Part shown: positions 1-11,020 of the stretch, in pieces
Position numbering within the stretch: the first letter of the stretch is position 1
How the letters are laid out: each line of letters begins with the position of its first letter
Origin: Anisodus tanguticus
Lineage: Eukaryota; Streptophyta; Magnoliopsida; Solanales; Solanaceae
DNA length: 64,000 nucleotides
Reading direction: 5' to 3'
Assembly: GCA_034509755.1 (NCBI GenBank)
Contig: CM067548.1
Coordinates: forward strand, 9,383,188 to 9,447,187
Translations under genes and position numbers: made by a program
The notes under the pieces: generated by a model
Database searches by the model: none
What the model was told of the DNA's origin: nothing
What the model saw: only the letters and a program-made list of their open reading frames with translations

Positions 1-5
1 AAAAA

Positions 6-449
6 ATGGTCGACCACTATGTCCCCCATTTCAAAATCCCAAAACAAGAATCAGAGATGCCTACGGCGGATCCTGTGCCATATGAGGAGTCAAGCCAGGT
101 ACCTGAGGAAGTCACCCCAACTACTGATAGAGCTGTTAAATACTATGAGATACCACAAGGGCCTCCATGTAAGTTATCTCCAATGTGGTGGGCGATTGTC
201 CTCAAAGATCACAATTCACTATACAGAGTTGCGCCTAAGGCGGTGCAAAATATTGAGGTATATAACGGAATAAAAATATCCAGATTGGAGTGTGCTAGCT
301 CCGACGTCCTCCCAACTTGTGCATCCATCTTTGCCCATAAGAGGTGCATGTTCTATAAGAATCAGCTCGGCCATGTCATAAACGAGTGTATGGCCTTCAA
401 AAGAACAGTTATCACACTAATCGACGAAAAAACAATCTATAACTTGTAG
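6..449 (+). pseudogene. Tat-like gag fragment with zinc-knuckle-like motif
   Basis: The frame is open for 147 codons. Near its end it reads CMFYKNQLGHVINEC followed by a hydrophobic, lysine-rich stretch and LIDEK. This matches the general shape of the Tat/Ogre gag knuckle (C-x2-C/H-x5-GH-x4-C, then a 'KxxIxxLID'-like tail). The better-preserved Tat gag at 9490-9560 has the same layout. The N-terminal 90 codons are proline-rich and not recognised. It is probably the 3' part of a gag whose 5' part lies outside the window. The ATG is arbitrary because the fragment begins at the window edge. It could be a shadow frame, but the knuckle argues for gag. Confidence 0.5.
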
Positions 450-1325
450 GGGCCACACTCCCTACTGGTCTACGATCCCATCATGCCTGGTGAAAGAATC
501 ACCATGGAAACCTAATTTTGGTGTTATGACTTCACTGCCATTAAAGACTCGTACGCAGACATTTTCTCTCTGTTAGCCCGCACTAGCAAAATATGCCTAC
601 TCAAAAGCACTTGTAAACTCTCTGCCAGCACTGCGAGGATAGAGATTTGCTTGTACTATTCAGGGGCACTGGGCATGACATCGAGGAATGTGAAGCCTTC
701 AAGTTTGAGCTAGAACATCTTGTCAACACCGGTCAAAGTTGGCTTGTGATACAAGACCGCTTCTAAGAAAGCCGCCAAGAAAATACGCGACCGTAAGGCC
801 GACGATGACCCGCCATGGCTTCAAGAATAAGTTATCTTTTGGGTAGTTTAGGCATCTCCCTTTATCTTATAATCAAATGTTATCCCTCACTCTTTTTGTC
901 AACGAAACAACGTCTGACCTGATGTCCTGAGGAGCGATACGTAGGAATCCTATATCGGGCCTGGTCAGGGAAAATTTGGGTAGAAGAAATTAGGATTAAT
1001 TTATATATAACCCGAACTACGAAAGAGCATGATTTCCCGAGAAGGGATATATAGGCAGTCTACGTAAGACTCGACCCCTATATTCAATAAATTATAATTC
1101 CCCCTATTTATAGGAAAGTTTTTGGTTCAACAACGTTGTGGTAGCAAATCGACCATAGACCTTCAAACTAAAACCCTAAAAATCAAAATTGGCCAAAATG
1201 ACCAAAATACCCCCGAAATGGAAAATTGAGCAAGAGTTTAAATTTAACACATGAATCTATGTGCTTTATGTGCAATTTGTATGTGATATCTTGCATTATT
1301 ATTTTTTGACTAACGTACTGACCGC
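450..1325 (+). other. Degenerate Tat-like remnant, second knuckle and leader/3'-type motifs
   Basis: There is no long frame here. Around 620-735 a second knuckle-like stretch reads CQHCEDRD, then GTGHDIEECEAFK, as if a related gag segment followed the first. Around 915-960 and 1010-1080 two copies of a motif of the form 'acctgat...gggata-(c/t)-(g/a)taggca' occur. The same motif builds the 96-bp repeats at 14450-14800, so this stretch is related to the non-coding part of Tat elements. Between 1135 and 1320 I see only AT-rich sequence. Confidence 0.4.
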
Positions 1326-1414
1326 ATGATGTCTATGACTGAGAGGTCATTCTTTGAACTAGTCAAGATGGGAGAGGCAATAGAAGACGACCTCAAAACT
1401 GGAAAAATTGTAAA
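1326..1414 (+). pseudogene. Tat-lineage gag, left part (split by Del insertion)
   Basis: The frame reads MMSMTERSFFELVKMGEAIE and ends in a GKIVN-like motif. This resembles the end of the plant Tat gag capsid domain (pattern 'F..LVK.GE.IE.GLK.GKI'). It stops abruptly where the Del-type LTR begins at 1415. The matching continuation is at 8988 (VANKAGM...), in the same frame once one copy of the 5-bp target duplication is discounted. It is therefore the left half of a gag gene split by insertion, not an independent gene. Confidence 0.65.
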
Positions 1415-2708
1415 TGTAACGACCCATCTGGTCATTTTTACTTAAAGATCCTTATTTGCTTGTTTGACCCTTTTCGTAGACTCTATGTAGGGTTTGTAAT
1501 GCATAGGGATGGGATGAACAGATCCCGAGACCTATTTATATGAGTTTCAGATAAAAAAATCCAAAACTAGAACTTTAGAGTTGGATAGTTTGACTCAAGG
1601 TTGACTTTTGAGTAGATGCATTTATATTTGGGTTCCGTTGCTTTCAATAGCTCCGGAGGGTCATTTATGACTTAATCGAGTCATTAGTTTGCTTCCTAAG
1701 GTAATTAGATGTATTTTGTGGCCTTATTTGTAAAATTTGAATATGATTCTTTAGAAAAGTATGTCTTAGCTTAGTTAAATGGGAAATCTGAGAATATGAG
1801 TGAGTTTGTAGCACTATTTACCTTAGACGAGCATTTATGGTTTATATTTGAGGGGTCGTAAGAGTGTTTGGGGTGTTTAATGGGAATTTGGCCTTATTTT
1901 ATTATTGCCGGTGTCTGGTGTCCGCCTCAGCGATATTGTGTTCGCTCTTGCATGTCCATCTTTGTGGAGGTTGACTCACATAAGTGGGTTGTGGGGATTT
2001 GTTGAGTTTCCTCTTTGGCAGAGGGATATTCTGCAGGGGCGAGCACGCCTTTACAAGATTGAAGTCGCTATGGCGCTGGGGCAAGGTATCAAGTGACACC
2101 GCCTCAGGGAGGTCATATCATGCGGCAGCAGATCCGCCTAGCGGGGTCGAATCCACTGTGGCAAAATCACTTGATCATGTGTCCTTTTAAATTCCATAGG
2201 TTAGATCACATTTCCAAAAGTAGTATTCTCGAACCTAGAGCCGTCATCATTGAGTTTCTGAAGTTTTGAGAGCAATTACTTTACTTGGGGTATAAATTCC
2301 ATCCTTTATGATATGGTTTCATGATTTAAGGTGCTCTAATGGTGATATATTGTGTATGTGATTTGGAGAAGATAAAATATAAATTCATTTGAAAATAAGA
2401 GAGTTAAATCATTGATTTACGGTTGTTCCATGGATTAGATTGCTTTAATATTATAAATTAGTGATGGAAATTGGTAGATAATCATGTAGTAAATCTTAAT
2501 TTGAGTATGGAAACCCATTAAATTTGGGGGAAAATTCTACGATTTTCAAATTGGGACTTTTTGTATATTAATCAATTGAAGGTCTAAATGAGTATAGTTT
2601 TCTAATTAACTTAAGGATATGATTACCTAGTATGTGTTTTTATTTTTGGGTAATAAAGTTTGACTCTTGGTGACGTGGGCACGAGATTGGTATTTAAAGC
2701 CTTTCTTT
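1415..2708 (+). repeat. 5' LTR of Del-type element, 3'-truncated
   Basis: It is colinear with the 3' LTR from 6064 to about 7335 (shared blocks include the starts at 1415/6064 and 'gattacctagtatgtgtttt' at 2620/7260). It loses similarity near 2705, where the sequence passes directly into an RT reading frame. About 1.6 kb of LTR plus the PBS, leader, gag and protease have been deleted at this junction. Confidence 0.8.
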
Positions 2709-2945
2709 GAGAGTTGAAGGAGCAGTTGCAGGTCTTGTTGAGTAAGGGCTTCATTCGACTGAGTGTGTCTCCATGGGGTGCTCCTATTTTGTTCATAAAG
2801 AAAAAGGATGGTACCATATGTATGTGCATTGATTATAGGCAGTTGAACAATGTCACCATCAGAAACAAATATCTGATTCCTCGTATTGATGACCTGTTCG
2901 ACCAGCTTCAGAGTGCTTCAGTATTTTCAAAGATTGACTTAAGAT
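2709..2945 (+). pseudogene. Del reverse transcriptase, N-terminal piece
   Basis: The frame shows SPWGAPILFIKKKDG, CIDYRQLN and a terminal SKIDL. These are the conserved fingers/palm motifs of Ty3/gypsy RT, and the Asp of SKIDL is the first catalytic aspartate. The frame runs from inside the LTR/RT deletion junction to the hAT-type insertion at 2946 and continues at 3616. The usual upstream RT residues and all of gag and protease are missing. It would act in copying element RNA into cDNA in the virus-like particle, but this copy is broken. Confidence 0.85.
2938..2945. repeat. Left 8-bp target duplication CTTAAGAT
   Basis: This octamer lies immediately before the terminal repeat TAGGGCTGGCAAT and is identical to the octamer at 3616-3623. 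An 8-bp duplication is the hAT-superfamily signature. Confidence 0.9.
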
Positions 2946-3615
2946 TAGGGCTGGCAATTTCACCCTAACCAGATGGATATTCGATCCACCCGACCCGATT
3001 ATATGGACGAAAATCTGATGAAATATGGATTTTAATCGGGTGATGGATGGATCGGGTGACGGATCGGGTGGACATACATCCAAACCACCACTCGATCCAT
3101 CCATCCACCCGTTTATAAATTAATTAGTTTTTGTGTAGTTCAGTAAATAACAACACAATTCATTCTCTACAAAGATAAGTTTTCATACAAATAGTTTTAC
3201 TTCTATGGCTCCCCCGAGAAATGAGCATTACCCGACGCGAATTCGAATATAGTCCGGTTTGAATACGAATACTATGCACCGGGTGGGAAACAAAGAAAAA
3301 GAATTATTCCGAAATATTTTTCCTAGATTTATGTTATGTATTTCATTCATTATAGAAAGAGTTATGGGAGGGGCAAATCTGCCGATATAAAAAGAATAAA
3401 GGACCATAAAAACTGAAAAATAAACCAAAAGTACCAAACTGATTGTGCTATAATTTTCATCCGCGAAGCACCCGATTCACTCGTGGATGATGGGTGGATC
3501 GGATGTGGATGAAGAAAAAATAGGGTGATGGATGGGTCAAGTGGTGGATGAATGGTTGGCGGGTGGAGGCGGATTGAGCTCTACCCGATCTACCTCCAAT
3601 CCATTGCCATCCCTA
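2946..3615. mobile_element. 670-bp non-autonomous hAT-type DNA transposon
   Basis: The left end is TAGGGCTGGCAAT and the right end, reverse complemented, is TAGGGATGGCAAT: terminal inverted repeats matching at 12 of 13 positions. A perfect 8-bp duplication CTTAAGAT flanks it. The subterminal regions are rich in short 'gatcgggt'/'acccgatc' and 'ggatgg' motifs in both orientations, typical of transposase-binding subterminal repeats. There is no transposase frame, so it must have moved in trans. It sits inside the RT domain of the Del element, and the RT frame resumes directly after the right duplication. Confidence 0.88.
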
Positions 3616-3623
3616 CTTAAGAT
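3616..3623. repeat. Right 8-bp target duplication CTTAAGAT
   Basis: Identical to 2938-2945 and directly follows the right terminal repeat ending CCATCCCTA. Confidence 0.9.
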
Positions 3624-4140
3624 ATGGGCATCATCAGTTAAAGATCTCAGCCGAGGATGTGCCAAAGACGACTTTCCAGACTTGTTATGGTCATTACGAG
3701 TTTTTAGTAATGTCATTTTGCTTAATAATGCCCCTGCAACATTTATGGACTTTATGAATGGGATATTTAAGTTGTATTTGAATTCCTTTGTGATTTTATT
3801 CATTGATGGAATCTTGATTTGTTCGAAGAGTCAAGAGGACTATGTGTAGCATCTTAGAGTGGTTCTTGGGTTATTGAATGAGAAGAAGCTATATGCTATG
3901 TTCTCGAAGTGAGAGTTTTGGTTGAGTTTTGTGGCATTTCTGGGACACGTGGAGTCCAAGGATGGGATTATGGTTGATCCTAAGAAGATAGAGACATTCA
4001 GGACTCGCCTAGACCGACTTCTATGACAGAGATTCGAAGCTTTATGGGTCTTGCTATCTACTATTGCCGGTTCGTCAAGGGATTCTCTTCTACTGCCTCT
4101 TATCTGACGCGTTTGAATCAGAAGGCGGTACCATTCTAAT
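3616..4140 (+). pseudogene. Del reverse transcriptase, C-terminal piece
   Basis: The frame resumes with YGHHQLKI, DVPKTTFQT and YGHYEFLV, which follow SKIDL in gypsy RTs. A frameshift follows near 3720, then NNAPATF and LFIDGIL. The last motif is the YxDD catalytic box with the second Asp changed to Gly, so the enzyme would be inactive even without the frameshift. A stop occurs at 3847, and thumb-like sequence with further stops runs to about 4140. Confidence 0.85.
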
Positions 4141-4745
4141 TTTCCGACGAGTGTGAGGAGAGGTTTTAAAAGTTAAGTCTTTTTTGACCACAACCCTAAT
4201 TTTGTCCCTTCTGGGGAAGGGGAAGCTATTTATCATATATTGTGATGCTTTGAGAATCGGGTTGGGCTGTGTGTTGATGCAAGAGGGTAAGGTTATTGCT
4301 TATGTATCGAGGAAGTTCAAGGTGCACGAGAAGAATTACCCTGTTCATGATCTAGGGTTGACTACCATTGTGTTTACTTTGAAGATTTAGAGGCATTATC
4401 TTTAGGGTGTCCATTTGGAGGTGTATATCGACCACCACAGTCTTCAGCATGTGTTTAGTTAGAGGGACTTGAATTCTAGGCAGCATCGGTGGATGAAGTT
4501 GTCGAAAGATTATGACATGACCATTCTATATCATCTAGGCAAGGCCAATGTGGTGGTAGATGCCTTGAGCCGAAAGGCAATCAACATGGGGAGTCTAGCT
4601 CGTTCGATCATGTCTGAACGTCCTTTGGCATTGGAGGTCAAATCTCTAGCCAACTTTTTTGTGAGGCTTGATATTTCAAATCCGGGTAAGATACTGGTTT
4701 CTGTTGAGGCAAGGTCGACTCTTTTGGATCAGATTCGGACCCACT
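4141..4745 (+). pseudogene. Del RNase H and RT-integrase spacer
   Basis: Residues such as IIYCDALRIGLGCVLMQEGK, VIAYVSRKFKVHEKNYPVHD and later YDMTILYHLGKANVVVDALS match the gypsy RNase H pattern (first catalytic Asp in YCDA; closing '..G..N.VADALSR'). Stops at about 4390 and 4460 break it. The domain normally removes RNA from the RNA-DNA hybrid. The 4590-4745 part is the poorly conserved spacer before integrase. Confidence 0.82.
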
Positions 4746-4839
4746 AGCATGATGATGTGAAGTTGTCCAAAATTCAAGATAAGGTGATGAGTGGTGAGGC
4801 CAAGGAGGCCATAATTGATAGTGAGTGAGTGTTGAGAAT

Positions 4840-5690
4840 CAAGGGTATAATATGTGTTCCTAGAGTTAGTGATTTGACTAGACTGATTATTGAGGAGGCC
4901 TACAACTCTAGATTTTTAATTCATCTAGGTGCTACTAAGATGTATCGTGATTTGAAGCAGTACTATTAGTAGGGTAGGATGAAGAGAGACATTGTTGAGT
5001 TTATGTCTCAGTCTCAGAATTGTTAATAAGTCAAGTATGAGCACCAGTGACCAATGGTGTGTCTCAGAGGATGCAGAGAATTTGGCTAAGATCTTCATCT
5101 GTGAGATTATTTATCTTTATGTTATTCCTATTTCTATCATCTCTGATCAGGGTACTCAGTTTACTTCACATTTTGGCAGACTTTACAGAAAAAGTTGGGT
5201 ACAAGCTTGGATCTTAGTACAATGTTTCACCCTCAAACTGGCGGTCAGTCCGAGTGGACAATTAAGGTATTGGAGGACATGTTACGAGTATTTGTGATAT
5301 ATTTTGGTGGTCATTGGGACCAGTTCTTACCTTTGGTAGTGTTTGCGTACAATAACAACTATCACTCCAGTATTGATATAGCACCATTGAAGGCCCTGTA
5401 TGGTAGGAGATGTCATTCTCCCATTGGTTGGTTTCATTCATTCGAGGTTCGTCCATGGGGTACCGATTTGTGGAGGGATTCTTTAGAGAAGGTAAAAGTG
5501 ATTAAGGACAAGCTCCTGTCAGCACTGAGTAGGCAGAAGGAGTATGCGGATCGGAAGGTCTGTGACTTAGTGTTATGGTTGGTGACAGAGTTCTTCTGAA
5601 GGTCTCACCCATGAAGGGTGTGATGAGGTTCAACAAGAGATGAAAGTTGAATTCGAGGTATATTGGACCTTTCAAGATTCTTTAGAGAGT
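4840..5690 (+). pseudogene. Del integrase, decayed
   Basis: The HHCC zinc-binding region is visible (IIEEAYNSRFLIHLGATKMY, then QSQNC). A deletion and frameshift remove the first catalytic Asp region. The core then reads PISIISDQGTQFTSHF (second catalytic Asp), a frameshift, and HPQTGGQSEWTIKVLEDML, which retains the catalytic Glu. It continues with AYNNNYHSSIDIAPLKALYG and PIGWF. The part after 5595 is broken by stops. In an intact element this enzyme inserts the cDNA into chromatin. Confidence 0.85.
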
Positions 5691-5839
5691 TGGAGAGGTG
5701 GCATATGAGCTAGTTTTGCTACCATGTCTTTCAAGCGTTCATCTAATTTTCCATGTGTGTATGCTGAAGAAGTATCATGCTGATGGTTCTTATATCATCC
5801 AGTGGGACTCCGTATGGCTAGATCAGAATTTTGAGTGTG

Positions 5840-6010
5840 GGACGGAGTTGTGGTTATTTTGGATAGGCGGGTGAGAATGTTGAGGTCTCAGTTGATAGCT
5901 TCTGTGAAGGTACGGTGGAAGTATCACCCTATTGAGGAGGCAACTTGGGAGACAGAGTCCGACATGTGGAGCCGATATCCTGACTTGTACACTACCTCTG
6001 GTATGTTTCT
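5840..6010 (+). pseudogene. Chromodomain of Del-type element
   Basis: The frame reads RRVRMLRSQLIASVKVRW, then KYHPIEEATWETESDMWS and RYPDLY. This is the C-terminal integrase chromodomain that defines chromoviruses and targets insertion to heterochromatin. It lies about 55 bp before the 3' LTR, the normal place. It is separated from the integrase core by several stops. Confidence 0.85.
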
Positions 6011-6063
6011 TTTTGTTTATTTCTCCCCATTTGAGGATAAACATTGTTTTAATTGGTATTTGA

Positions 6064-8982
6064 TGTAACGACCCCTCTGGTAATTTTTAGTTAAAGACCT
6101 TTATTTGCTTCTTTGACCCTTCCCATAGACTCTATGTGGGATTTGTGATGCACAAGGATGGGTGGCACAGATCTCGAGACCTATTTATATGAGTTTCAGA
6201 TGAAAAACCAAAAACTAGAACCTTAGAGTTGGATAGTTTGACTCAAGGTTGACTTTTGAGTAGATGAGTTAATTTCCAGATTCCGCGCTTCCTAGTAGCT
6301 CCGGAGGGTCATTAATGACTTAGTCAAGTCATTAGTTCACTTCCCGAGACAATCAGATGTATTTTGTGGCCTTATTTATAAAATTTGAATATTTAGTTAT
6401 TTTGGACGATTCTTTAGAAAAATATGTCTTAGCTCGGTTAAATGGGAAATCCTAGGGTAAGAGTGAGTTTGTAACACTATTTACCTTAGACGAGCATGTT
6501 TGGTTTGTATCTAAGGGGTCCCCAGGAGTGTTTCAGGTGTTTGGCCTTGTTTCATTATTGCTGGTGTCTCGTTTTCGCCTCAACAATAGTGTGTTCACTC
6601 CTGCGTGTCCGCCTCTATGGAGGTTGGCTCGCAGAAGTGGGTTTTGGGGATTTGTTGAGTTTCCTATTTGGCAGAGGGATAATACGCAAGGGTGAGCGCA
6701 CCTCTGCGGGATCAGAGATGCCATGGCGCTGGGATGAGATGTCAAGTGACATCGCCTCAGTGAGGTCATTTCATGCGGCAGCGGGGTAGATTCTGCTGGG
6801 GCAAAATCACTGGATCAAGTGTCCTTTTAAATTCCCTATGTCATATCACTTTTCCAAAAATAGTATTCTTGAACCTAAAGCCGCCCCCAGTGAGTTTCTG
6901 AAGATTTAAGAGCAATTCCTTCACTTGAGGTAAGAAGTCCATCCTTTATTATTTGATTTCATGATTTAAGGTGCTATAATGGTAATATATTATGTATGTG
7001 ATTTGGGAAAGATAAAATATAAGTTCATTTGATAGTAAGAGAGTTAAATCATTAATTTAGGGATGTTCCATGGATTAGATTGCTTTAATATTATGAAGTA
7101 GTGATGAAAATTGATAGATAATCATGTAGTAAAGCTTAATATGAGTATAGAAATCCATTAAATTTGGGGGAAAATTCTAGGGTTTCATAATTGGGGCTTT
7201 TTGTATGTTGTTCAATTGAAGGTCCAAATGAGTGTAGTTTTCTAATTAACTTAGGGATATGATTACCTAGTATGTGTTTTTGGTTTTTGGGTAATAACGT
7301 TTTAGTCTTGGTGACGTGGGCTTGTGGTTGGTATTTAATGTCTTACTTTTGTAAGGATTATGTCCATGTATGTTGTGTAAGCTTTTTATTACCGAATAGT
7401 ATATGCGTGATTAGACTTTGATTATCACGAGACGTAGCGGAAGAGCAAGGCTATGACCGAGGCTTGATTGTTCGGTGTTCCTGTTCGGCCCAGAGGCAGG
7501 CTACTGTTTACTTTCACAAGACTCTGATAGAAGTGCATAATTAGTTATAAATATTGAGGGGGTATTGGGCATGTTTGGGGGTCCCACTCAGGTTGTGATG
7601 AACATTGATTGGGTACCAGTGTTAAACTGTGATGATGGGTGATTTGGGGAATTAACCTTAAGCTGATTCTGACTGATGATTGATTAAGATTGTCGCCATT
7701 TATGTGGGCTCGTCGCCATACTTGTAATCGTTGTGATTATTTGTCACACATGCTTGATATTATATATTGATTGTACTTGGATGATATTTTTGATGTATTC
7801 TTGGAAGCATGTGATAATCATCTCTATACTTTGTTGCATCTCATTATATTATGATTCTTGCCTTGTATTATCATTTGCATTCATACACTCATGGTTCTGA
7901 GGATATTTTTATTGGAGTGGTATGATATACGATGTGGGTCTAAGGGACTGAAAAGTTAAGAACAATAATAGATTATGGAAATACTGAGATGATGATGATG
8001 ATACGCGGGGTACATGTTGCACACATGCAACAATTATTATTCAGCTAAGAGTTAGGCTCGGATGGAAAATCCGGAGGGGTATATGGATATCGTAGGTCCC
8101 CCATGGGTGTGCTGATCATAATAAAAACTTGATAGCCTGTATACTGGAGGATAAAGTACCTGACATATACAATGCATTCATTATCATACATACATCATTG
8201 TATTTGGATTATCTGTGGATGGACTTGGTTCTGGATTGATTGTTAATGACTTGACTAGATTTCTGAACATGAAAGGATTGTACTTTCTATTTGATACTCG
8301 GATTAATGTTATTGAATTCTTCTAGACCTGGATGCCTCAAGTGATTATAATATCTTACTTGAAAAGGTGATTGTGAATTTTGTGAAATATTTTGTGAACA
8401 ATGTGACATTACCTGGATTATTTAAACTGTTAGTATAGGACTATTTGGTTTCAATTTGGTATTTATTTCTTTTGGCGTATCTTCCGTCGTTGTCGACATA
8501 TGATGCCTACGGGGGTACGATGTATACTCATACTACACTTGTTACATTCTATTTCAATGCAGATTTAATGTCTTTTACTAGTATGAGACCGCATGGCTGA
8601 GTTAGAGAGGTGATCTCTAGCATTCAGGATGAGGATGCTACCTTCAACATGCCCTTGGATGTTCTATCTTATCTTGTCTTTTATTTTACTTGATAGACAT
8701 GTTAGACACTTTTAGATTATGTATTTGGTTTTGGCCTACGATGCCTATTTCAGCCTTATATCGGATTTCTAGTGCTCTTGTATTCATAGACTAGATCTTT
8801 GGGGGATGTTGTTTGATGTTCAGACTTATATATTCTGCATTTATATCACGAGACATATTATATAGTCTTTGTCTATCTTTACCGCCTTTATTTATGTTAT
8901 ATCATGTGAATGATTCAGGAGTGGTTCGCCCACCGGTGGAAATTGTGTAGGTGTACCAAGATCCCTAAAAGGGCTCATGACA
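6064..8982 (+). repeat. 3' LTR of Del-type element, about 2.9 kb
   Basis: It starts TGTAACGACC and ends ...GGGCTCATGACA. The last 100 bp carry the 'aggagtggttcgcccaccgg' block that I recognise from Del-type LTR ends. The first 1.27 kb duplicates 1415-2708. The whole length is non-coding. The short frames in 6496-6789 are not supported as genes. Confidence 0.78.
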
Positions 8983-8987
8983 GTCAG

Positions 8988-9660
8988 CGTCGCCAACAAA
9001 GCTGGCATGACAAGCTCTTCCGGGGTTACAAGGAAAAATGAGGACATGGCAAACATCTCTCATACCCCTAGACCAAGGAGTCGTAGAAAGGAAGGATCAC
9101 AATCGTACTTCGATATATACCAATCTCCTATGAAGTATACTACGCACAACCCAACTACCAAACACCGATTCCAGCCTATCAACCTCCACAACCAAATTAC
9201 CAAATACCAATACCCACTTACCAAGCTCTATCTCCAAATTACCATGTTCTCACACCTGCTTATCAAGCATCCTAAAATCATCAACACCATCGTAATCAGC
9301 CGCCTCGGCTACTTATGATTTGCCACGTCCGAACTTTGAAAAGAATCCTCCCCAGACATTCACTCGACTTCCCGAAACCCGAACAAGTTTTTTGAAAAAT
9401 TAAATGATGCTGGTATCATCCAAACCATACCGCCAAAGCCTGCTAATACCGGAAGTCACTTCTACAAAGCCAATCAAACTTGTGCTTACCACTCCGGAGG
9501 GAATGGACATACTGTAGAAGATTGTATCAATCTAAAGCACAAGTTGCAGGACTTTATCGACAAATGAGAAATCGTCTTGGAAGCAGTTGCGCCCAACGTG
9601 AACACAAACCCTCTCCCCAATCATGGTGCCAATCATATACATATAATTGAGTGAGAGGAA
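8988..9660 (+). pseudogene. Tat gag, right part with zinc knuckle
   Basis: The first part reads VANKAGMTSSSGVTRKNEDM and continues the frame at 1414. A Tyr/Pro/Gln-rich stretch follows in a shifted frame (9120-9270), typical of the Tat gag linker. Near 9487 the knuckle CAYHSGGNGHTVEDC is followed by INLKHKLQDFID, a well-known Tat pattern. A stop follows DK at about 9565, then NTNPLPNHG, another conserved Tat motif. The protein would package element RNA. Confidence 0.8.
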
Positions 9661-10490
9661 GATTGGGCTATATGCCAACCATTGTCCCAAGAATCTATTG
9701 AGTGCCTAGAGCGAACGATCGCCTCCCACACTCTACAAGAGCATCCTAACTTCAAGGTGCTGATCCCAGCCCCAAATAAACCGTTCGTGGTCCAGGTACC
9801 ACAAGAAGTTATTCCATCTCCAAAAAGAGAGTTTGTCGTCCAAGTGGCTGTAGCCAAGGGAATGAAAAGATTGGGAAGATGTTATACTCCCAAAGAGGTT
9901 GTGCAGGGAGCGCCCCGAAAGGATGTAAATCAAAAGAGGCCCATCACCGAAGGGGAGGTAGAGGACTTTTGACACAGGATGCAGCCAAAAGAATATTCTA
10001 TAGTCAAACACTTGCAGAACACACCAGCCAGAATATCTATAATGTCACTGATCTTGAGTTCATCACAACATCATTAGGCCTTAAGAAAGTGTTAGACGAA
10101 GCCCACGTCCTAATAGGAATGAGTAGCAAAAGATTGGCTGACATAGTAGGCCGCATCATCGGGGCCCACCAAATTTCATTCACTCCTGATGAGTTGACAA
10201 GAGAGGGAACAACGCACAACAGGGCTCTCTACATCACCATCAAATGTAGAGACAAGGTCATCTTGTAAGTACTCGTCGACAATGGGGCTAGTGTCAATAT
10301 ATGTCTTGAATCCATATGGAAGCAGTTAGGTTATGCCATTGGTATGATATGCAAGAGTCGTAAAAATGTAAGAGATTTCGACGGAGCACATCAGCACCAA
10401 CTACAACCTACTATTGGGAAGGCCCCGGATACATATGGCCAGAGCAGTTCCATAATCTCTCCACCAATCATTAAAGTTTGTATGGGAGGA
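9661..10490 (+). pseudogene. Tat gag-protease region, aspartic protease remnant
   Basis: An acidic and proline-rich spacer (9682-9970) leads after a stop/frameshift into VTDLEFITTSLGLKKVLDEA and FTPDELTREG, which precede the protease in Tat elements. The active-site segment VLVDNGASVNICL follows at about 10270 (D-N-G in place of the usual D-S/G-G). A stop lies just before it. The domain would cleave the Gag-Pol polyprotein. It is broken and probably inactive. Confidence 0.75.
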
Positions 10491-11020
10491 TCATGAAGTA
10501 GTGATTCAAAGAGCGGGTAGCATTCATAATTACCCCAATAACTCAATACCGTTAATAGAGGAAACCCCAAAAGACATGGATTTCTATGTGGTAGAACTTG
10601 TGGGAGCTGCCTACCAACGGAACGATGAAGAAAGCCCTATGCCACTAGTTTATAAAATGATCACCGCAACCGTGCTTCAGAATGGGTTTGAGCTCGAAAA
10701 AAGTTTGGGACGAGAGCTCCAGGGTATCAAGGAACCTGTGTTAATTCTGGCGAACGAGTACCATTTTGGTCTTGGGTATATACCACGCTCTGAAGAAGCC
10801 TTCGATGCCGAAAAAAGAAGAGAGGACCCCCATAGTTGCGTAAGCCTTTCCCGGGTTTGTACCAGTCTTTCCCCGTTCGAATGCCAATGCACAACAGCAG
10901 AGACGCAGAAGAGGGTTTAGGGATGTTGTTCCAAGAGAAAGAGTGTGACATGATACTAGATGAATGCTTTGAAGCATCCACCATCCGTGAAGATGATCTA
11001 GATGAGGAGCTGTCCAACTA
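10490..11020 (+). pseudogene. Tat G-patch-like segment and acidic linker
   Basis: After DHEVVIQRAG and a linker, the frame reads ITATVLQNGFELEKSLGREL, then QGIKEP and FGLGYIP. This matches the 'ml..G...G.GLG..lqG' G-patch-like segment between protease and RT of Tat elements. A frameshift near 10830 moves to another frame rich in Asp/Glu (DDLDEELSN), which ends at 11019. The function of this segment in the element is unknown; an RNA-binding role is inference from other G-patch proteins. Confidence 0.65.

Larger units (their letters stand above)
1415..8982 (+). mobile_element. Del/Tekay-type chromovirus, internally deleted, nested in Tat gag
   Basis: The element is bounded by TGTAAC at 1415 and ATGACA at 8982. 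The LTR copy at 6064 begins with the same TGTAACGACC. Between the LTRs lie RT, RNase H, integrase and a chromodomain in that order, the order of chromoviruses. Flanking pentamers are GTAAA (1410-1414) and GTCAG (8983-8987), a 3/5 match, plausible for an old duplication. The host Tat gag frame closes across the insertion if one copy is removed. The element lacks the end of its 5' LTR, the PBS, gag, protease and the start of RT. The LTR copies differ at about 18 of the first 140 positions by eye, so it is old. Confidence 0.8.

Noticed and set aside
2946..3615. Small frames in the hAT-type element as a transposase remnant
   Set aside because: They are short, lie on both strands over the repeated subterminal motifs, and show no transposase motif.
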